Below, piece after piece: positions 59,405 to 64,000 of a stretch of DNA of 64,000 nt. The stretch is from contig JBCDDC010000008.1 of assembly GCA_039180675.1 (NCBI GenBank), forward strand, positions 1 through 64,000, in the 5' to 3' direction. Made by a program: the position numbers and the translations under genes. The stretch comes from Thermohalobaculum sp039180675. GTDB lineage: Bacteria > Pseudomonadota > Alphaproteobacteria > Rhodobacterales > Rhodobacteraceae. The notes beneath the pieces are model-generated. The model saw only the letters and a program-made list of their open reading frames with translations, was not told the origin of the DNA and made no database searches. Each line of letters opens with the position of its first letter. The stretch's first letter is position 1.

Positions 59405-62400
59405 TTATTCGGCAGCCCAATTGCTCACGCCCTCGACGTGATCCTCGAGCTCGTCCCCGGCATTGCGCAGCGCTTCCAGCGTCTCCGCATCCGGCTCCCA
59501 GTAATTGCGTTCATGCGCTTCGATCAGGCGGTGCGCGACCTTGGCCGAGGCCTTGGGGTTCAGCATCGCAAGGCGGCGACGCATCTCTTCGTCCAGCACG
59601 AATGTCTCGGTCATGCGTTGATAGACCCAGGGCTGGACCTGACCGGTGGTGGCCGACCAGCCCATGGTGTTGGTCACATGCGCCTCGATATGGCGGACAC
59701 CCTCATGGCCGTGATCGAGCATCGCCTCGTACCACTTCGGGTTCAGAACCCGGGTCCGCGCCTCCAGTGCGACCTGCTCTTCCAGGGTGCGCACCTTGCC
59801 CTCACCACGGGTCTGATCGCCGATATAGACCGGGATCTGATCGCCGCGCGCGCGCTTCACCGCCCGGCCGATGCCACCAAGCGTGTCGAAGTAGTGGTCG
59901 ACCGTTGTGACGCCGAGCTCCACGCTTTCGAGGTTCTGATAGGCCAGCTCGACGCCCGCCAGCGTCTCCTGCAAGAGACCCTGTTGCCGGGTCGGCTTGC
60001 CGTCGACCCCATACGCGTAGCATTTGCGGGTCGTAAACGTCTCCGCCAGCTCGTCCTCATCGTCCCAGGCCCCTGAATCGATGAGCATATTCACGTTGGA
60101 GCCATAAGCCCCGTCGGCGTTCGAGAAGACACGAAGCGCGGCCTCCTCAAGGCTTACCCTATGCTTCTCCGCATGAGCGCGGGCGTGCTTGGCGATGTAG
60201 TTGAGCTCATCCGGCTCCTCCGCTGTCGCAGCCTTGAACGCAGCCTCCGCCAGCATCTTGGTCTGGAGCGGCAGCAGATCGCGGAAGATCCCCGAGAGCG
60301 TCATAACCACGTCGATCCGCGGGCGGCCAAGCTCCTCAATCGGAACCAGGTCAGAGCCAGCCAGCCGTCCATAGCCATCAAACCGAGGCTTCGCCCCCAT
60401 CAGGCTCAGCGCCTGGGCGATGGGCCCGCCCTCGGTCTTGAGGTTATCTGTCCCCCACAGAACCAGCGCGACGGTCTCGGGGAGCGGCTTGCCCTCTTCC
60501 TGATGCCGTTGGATCAGGCGCCGCGCCTGCGCCGCACCGTCCTGCATTGCAAAAGCGGACGGTAGGCGGAAGGGATCAAACCCGTGCAGGTTTCGCCCGG
60601 TCGGCAGGATATCCGGCGTGCGGATCAGATCGCCGCCGGATGTCGGCGCGATGAACCGTGCGTCCAGCGCCCGGATGATCGCCGGTGTCTCGGTATCTGC
60701 CGAGAGATGCGCATCCGCGCGCGCCAGCGTCTCGGCAACTGCGGGATCGTCGGCCGTGGTTCCCTGACCCTCGGCAATCGCATCGAGGAAATCCTTGCGC
60801 GCCTCCTCGCTCTCCGGCGCGCCGATCACGTGCAGCCCGTGCGGGATCAGCGCATACTCCAGTTCCAGTATCTGCGCGCCAAGATCAGCAATCCCATTGA
60901 CCGCAAGGTTCCAGGCAGGCTCGGCCTCCGCCAGATCGACGGCAACCGCCTGACTGTGGATCAGCTCGACAAGCGCCGCGCGGCCCGCATCGTCGGGCTC
61001 CATGCTCCGCCAACGGTCGAGCGAACCCTTCAACTCCAGCAGACCCTTATAGAGCCCCGCATGCGCCACCGGCGGGGTCAGATAGCTGATCAGAGTGGCG
61101 GCCGAGCGCCGCTTCGCAATCGTGCCCTCAGATGGGTTGTTCGCGGCATAGAGGTAGAAGTTCGGCAGATCCCCGATCAGCCGGTCCGGCCAGCATTGCG
61201 CGCTCATGCCCGACTGCTTGCCGGGCATGAATTCCAGCGCCCCGTGGGTGCCGAAATGCAGAACGGCATGGGCCGCGAAATCCTCACAGATCCAGCGGTA
61301 GAAGGCGGCGAAGGCATGGGTCGGAGCGAAGCCTCTCTCAAAGAGCAGCCGCATCGGGTCGCCCTCGTAGCCAAAGGCCGGTTGCACGCCCACAAAGATG
61401 TTGCCGAAATGCGCACCGAAGACCTGGATCGCGCTGCCATCCGACTGGTGGCGGCCGGGCGCCGGACCCCATTGCGCCTCGATCTCCGCCAGATGCGGCT
61501 CGCGCGCGACATGGGTGTCCGCCGGAATCCGGGCGGCGACCGCTGCATCGGTGATTATCCCGTCGCCAAGGATCTTCTCGCGCAGCGCTTCCACGCTCTC
61601 AGGCAGATCGATGGTGTAGCCCTCGGCCTTCATCGAGCGGAGGGTGTTGAAAAGGCTCTCAAACACCGAAAGATGCGCCGCCGTGCCCGTCGCGCCCCCG
61701 TTGGGTGGGAAGTTGTAGATCACCATGGCGATCCGGCGCTCAGCCCGATCGGACCGGCGCAGATCGATCAACCGCTCGACCCGGCGGGCGAGCATATCTG
61801 CGCGTTCCAGATGCGCGGTCATCGCGCCCGACCCTTCGAGGCAGGCGCCAGGTTTAGGCTGCCCGCCTTCCTGCCGCCCGCCATAGACCATCGGGCCGGT
61901 GGCGCCGTCGATCTCGGGGATAGCGACCATCATGGTCGCCTCGATGGGCATCAGACCGCGGTCGGAATGCTCCCAGCTCTCGAGCGTCTGGAACTCCAGC
62001 GCATGAGCTGAGATATATGGAATATCCAACGATTCCAGCACTTTGGACGCTGCGTCGCTGTCATTGTATGCAGGCCCGCCGACCAGGCTGAACCCGGTCA
62101 GCGACACGACCGCATCAACCGTCGGCTTGCCGTCACGGGTAAAGAACGTCTCGATCCCCGGCCGCGCGTCCAGACCGCCGGCAAAGGCCGGAACCACGGT
62201 CAGCCCGCGCGCCTCAAACGCCCGGACCACACCGTCATAATGCCCTGTGTCGCCGGACAGCACGTAGGACCGCATCAGCAGCAGCCCGACGCGCCCGCCC
62301 TTCTGCACCGGCAGGGCGCTCAGATCGTCCGTCACCCGCCCGGGCAGGTCCGGGTGGTAGAGCCCGGTCTCCGGATACTCGACGGGATCGGCCACCGCGA

Positions 62401-63028
62401 CCCGGCCCCGCAGCAACTCCCGCGGTCCGCTGGCATAGCGATTGATCAAGAGCCGAACCATGTTGGCGAGGTTCCCGTCAGTCGACGCCAGCCAGTACTG
62501 CATGCAGAGGAAGTAGGCCCTCACATCCTGCGCCGTGCCGGGGATGAATTTCAGGATCTTGGGCAGGCGGCGCAGCATCTTCATCTGCCCGGCGCCGCTG
62601 GTCTGTCCCGGCTTCTTCGAACCCCTGAGACGTTTCAACAGTGCGAGCGGGCCGCGATCCTTGCCGTCCATGCGGAACCGGCCGATCCGGGTCATCTTCA
62701 TGATCTCGCCGGCCGAGACGGCGGCGAGCATCGCGTCGCAATCCTCGCGCCTCGCCTTCAGCGCGGGCAGGATCGCCTGGATATGCTCCTCCATGAAGAT
62801 CATTGTGGCGATAATGATGTCGCCCTTGGCGATGCTGTCGCAGGCGGCCTTCGCCCGCTCAGGGTCCGACCATTCGGCGGCGAAGTGCAGATCCAAGCTG
62901 AGCCCGGGCAGATCGCGCTTGAGCTGTCCCATGGCACGCTCGATCGCCCCGGCGATGTGCCGGTCGAGCGTCAGGATCACCACCCGGATCGGGACGGGAT
63001 CACCTGCTGAAATGGGCTTTAGCATCAT
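59405..63028 (-). CDS. bchH: Magnesium chelatase subunit H
   Basis: Porphyrin-binding catalytic subunit of Mg-chelatase, 1207 residues. IRVVILTLDRHIAGAIERAM, MAVNYNFPPN-like VIYNFPPNGGATGTAAHLSVF, HFGTHGALEFMPGKQ and VWGTDNLKTEGGPIAQAL blocks are visible. The first ATG pair (63028, 63025) overlaps the end of bchB by 29 bases; no strong ribosome site, so coupling is likely. Confidence 0.96.
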   Translation of the reverse strand: MMLKPISAGDPVPIRVVILTLDRHIAGAIERAMGQLKRDLPGLSLDLHFAAEWSDPERAKAACDSIAKGDIIIATMIFMEEHIQAILPALKARREDCDAMLAAVSAGEIMKMTRIGRFRMDGKDRGPLALLKRLRGSKKPGQTSGAGQMKMLRRLPKILKFIPGTAQDVRAYFLCMQYWLASTDGNLANMVRLLINRYASGPRELLRGRVAVADPVEYPETGLYHPDLPGRVTDDLSALPVQKGGRVGLLLMRSYVLSGDTGHYDGVVRAFEARGLTVVPAFAGGLDARPGIETFFTRDGKPTVDAVVSLTGFSLVGGPAYNDSDAASKVLESLDIPYISAHALEFQTLESWEHSDRGLMPIEATMMVAIPEIDGATGPMVYGGRQEGGQPKPGACLEGSGAMTAHLERADMLARRVERLIDLRRSDRAERRIAMVIYNFPPNGGATGTAAHLSVFESLFNTLRSMKAEGYTIDLPESVEALREKILGDGIITDAAVAARIPADTHVAREPHLAEIEAQWGPAPGRHQSDGSAIQVFGAHFGNIFVGVQPAFGYEGDPMRLLFERGFAPTHAFAAFYRWICEDFAAHAVLHFGTHGALEFMPGKQSGMSAQCWPDRLIGDLPNFYLYAANNPSEGTIAKRRSAATLISYLTPPVAHAGLYKGLLELKGSLDRWRSMEPDDAGRAALVELIHSQAVAVDLAEAEPAWNLAVNGIADLGAQILELEYALIPHGLHVIGAPESEEARKDFLDAIAEGQGTTADDPAVAETLARADAHLSADTETPAIIRALDARFIAPTSGGDLIRTPDILPTGRNLHGFDPFRLPSAFAMQDGAAQARRLIQRHQEEGKPLPETVALVLWGTDNLKTEGGPIAQALSLMGAKPRFDGYGRLAGSDLVPIEELGRPRIDVVMTLSGIFRDLLPLQTKMLAEAAFKAATAEEPDELNYIAKHARAHAEKHRVSLEEAALRVFSNADGAYGSNVNMLIDSGAWDDEDELAETFTTRKCYAYGVDGKPTRQQGLLQETLAGVELAYQNLESVELGVTTVDHYFDTLGGIGRAVKRARGDQIPVYIGDQTRGEGKVRTLEEQVALEARTRVLNPKWYEAMLDHGHEGVRHIEAHVTNTMGWSATTGQVQPWVYQRMTETFVLDEEMRRRLAMLNPKASAKVAHRLIEAHERNYWEPDAETLEALRNAGDELEDHVEGVSNWAAE

Positions 63029-64000
63029 AGAGCGTCTCGAGGCTGATCGTCGTCAGGCCGTGGTCCTTTGCGAATGTCTCCGTGTTGCGCCGGGCCTTTC
63101 CGCGCACAAAGAAGGGGATTTTCTTAAGCTCCTGCTCAGCGCCGTCCTCCCATAGGATCGGTCCATCGAGCGGTTGCGTCTCCGGTGCCGCCTCAGCCGC
63201 ATGACCATGATGGCTGGGGCCCGCTTCATCGTGGAACTCGAAGTCGTCGCGGAACATGCCGAGCAGGTGTTCCTCCAGCCCCATCACCAGCGGATGGACC
63301 AGCGTGTCGAACAGGACATTGGCGCCCTCAAACCCCATCATGGGCGAGTACCGCGCCGGGAAATCCTGCACATGGACCGGTGCCGAGATCACGGCGCAGG
63401 GCATCTTCAGCCGCTTGGCGATATGGCGCTCCATCTGAGTGCCGAGCAGCATTTCGGGCGCAAGCTCGGCGACCTTGGCCTCGACCTCGAGGTAGTCGTC
63501 AGTGATCAGGGCCTCGCAACCGATCTCCTTGGCCAGGCCCCGGATCTCGCGGGCAAACTCGCGGCTATAGGTGCCGAGGCCGACGACCTCGAAGCCCATC
63601 TCCTCCTTGCAGACCCGCGCCAGCGCGAGCGCATGGGTGGCATCGCCGAAGACGAAGACCCGCTTGCCGGTCAGGTACGTGGAATCCACTGACTTCGAGT
63701 ACCAGGGCAACCGGCTCTCGACCTCGGCCAGGGTCTCGGCCGCGCACATGCCAGCAAGCTCCGCGACCTCGCGGATGAACTCGCGGGTCGCGTTGACGCC
63801 AATCGGCACCGTCTTGGTGCGCGGCATCTTGTGATCGCGCTCCAGCCAGCGCGCGGCGGTCTCCGCAACCTCCGGGTAGAGGATGATGTTGAAATCCGCC
63901 GCCGGGATGCGCGCGAGATCAGCCGTCGTCGCCTCCCAGGGCGCGATCACGTTGATGTGGATCCCCATCCGCTCGATCAGCGAACGGATCTCATTTAGAT
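63000..64000 (-). CDS. bchB: Light-independent protochlorophyllide reductase subunit B (5' part beyond window)
   Basis: NifK-like subunit of the BchNB component. The visible C-terminal 333 residues begin in frame at the edge (LNEIRSLIERMGIHINVIAPWEAT) and end TISLETLYDAKAHFSR. An internal ATG at 63968 is not the start. GHAAEA/His-rich spacer precedes the C-terminal domain with WEDGAEQELKKIPFFVRGKARRN. Full length is about 515-530, so the N-terminus and bchN are outside. Confidence 0.95.
   Translation of the reverse strand, partial: LNEIRSLIERMGIHINVIAPWEATTADLARIPAADFNIILYPEVAETAARWLERDHKMPRTKTVPIGVNATREFIREVAELAGMCAAETLAEVESRLPWYSKSVDSTYLTGKRVFVFGDATHALALARVCKEEMGFEVVGLGTYSREFAREIRGLAKEIGCEALITDDYLEVEAKVAELAPEMLLGTQMERHIAKRLKMPCAVISAPVHVQDFPARYSPMMGFEGANVLFDTLVHPLVMGLEEHLLGMFRDDFEFHDEAGPSHHGHAAEAAPETQPLDGPILWEDGAEQELKKIPFFVRGKARRNTETFAKDHGLTTISLETLYDAKAHFSR

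Noticed and set aside
60584..62011. Long 475-codon open frame antisense to bchH
   Set aside because: Shadow of the bchH reading frame; no recognisable domain or ribosome site.

Overview
The window reads as the chromosome of a GC-rich aerobic anoxygenic phototroph of the order Rhodobacterales (Rhodobacter/Roseobacter type); the genus cannot be resolved by eye. Reasons: a purple-bacterial photosynthesis gene cluster (PGC) with spheroidene-pathway carotenoid genes (crtA, B, C, D, E, F, I), pufQBALM, ALA synthase (hemA), the aerobic cyclase acsF, the puhE-acsF-puhCBA-lhaA-bchMLHB block and TGT-N12-ACA sites of the PpsR/CrtJ type.

Layout. 1-139: edge of an IS3-like element. 0.4-12 kb: mixed metabolic genes (P1 peptidase, CaiB-type CoA-transferase, S8 protease, small DUF1127-like protein, radical SAM enzyme, M20 amidohydrolase, orphan peptide-binding protein, class III nucleotide cyclase, threonine deaminase), with a decayed second copy of the 3' end of the binding-protein gene at 10.5 kb. 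12-27 kb: a respiratory block: apbE and nqrM (NQR maturation), SURF1 and a cyoABCD bo-type quinol oxidase, an MHS-type transporter, a CBS protein and a complete nqrABCDEF operon. 27-28.6 kb: HU protein, sulfotransferase, tRNA-Lys(UUU).

28.7-64 kb is the PGC. Rightward bchIDO is followed by a convergent threonine aldolase; crtI-crtB plus two tandem tiny membrane proteins face a TVP38-family gene; crtD-crtC (leftward) diverge from crtE-crtF (rightward) across two predicted PpsR sites; crtF runs into bchCXYZ-pufQBALM-crtA. From 50.2 kb everything points left: a helix-hairpin-helix membrane protein, hemA, puhE, acsF, a 101-residue protein, puhC, puhB, puhA, lhaA, bchM, bchL, bchH and bchB, which runs off the right edge. 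bchN, bchF, bchG, bchP, ppsR and puc genes are not in the window.

How it works together. hemA supplies ALA; bchHID inserts Mg; bchM methylates; acsF closes ring E; bchL/B (with bchN outside) and bchXYZ reduce the two rings; bchC oxidises the hydroxyethyl group. crtE-B-I-C-D-F-A leads to spheroidene/spheroidenone. pufLM, puhA and LH1 pufBA build the RC-LH1 core, assembled with puhB, puhC, puhE and lhaA. NQR (Na+ export) and bo oxidase would share the quinone pool with the reaction centre. Most unusual points: an LH1 beta subunit with about 25 extra C-terminal residues beside an alpha subunit about 12 residues shorter than usual; crtA directly behind pufM where pufX or pufC usually sits; a crtD-crtC junction lacking a normal start codon for crtC; a 22-codon coupled ORF between bchX and bchY; and paired WWQVRLMRRD microproteins after crtB.
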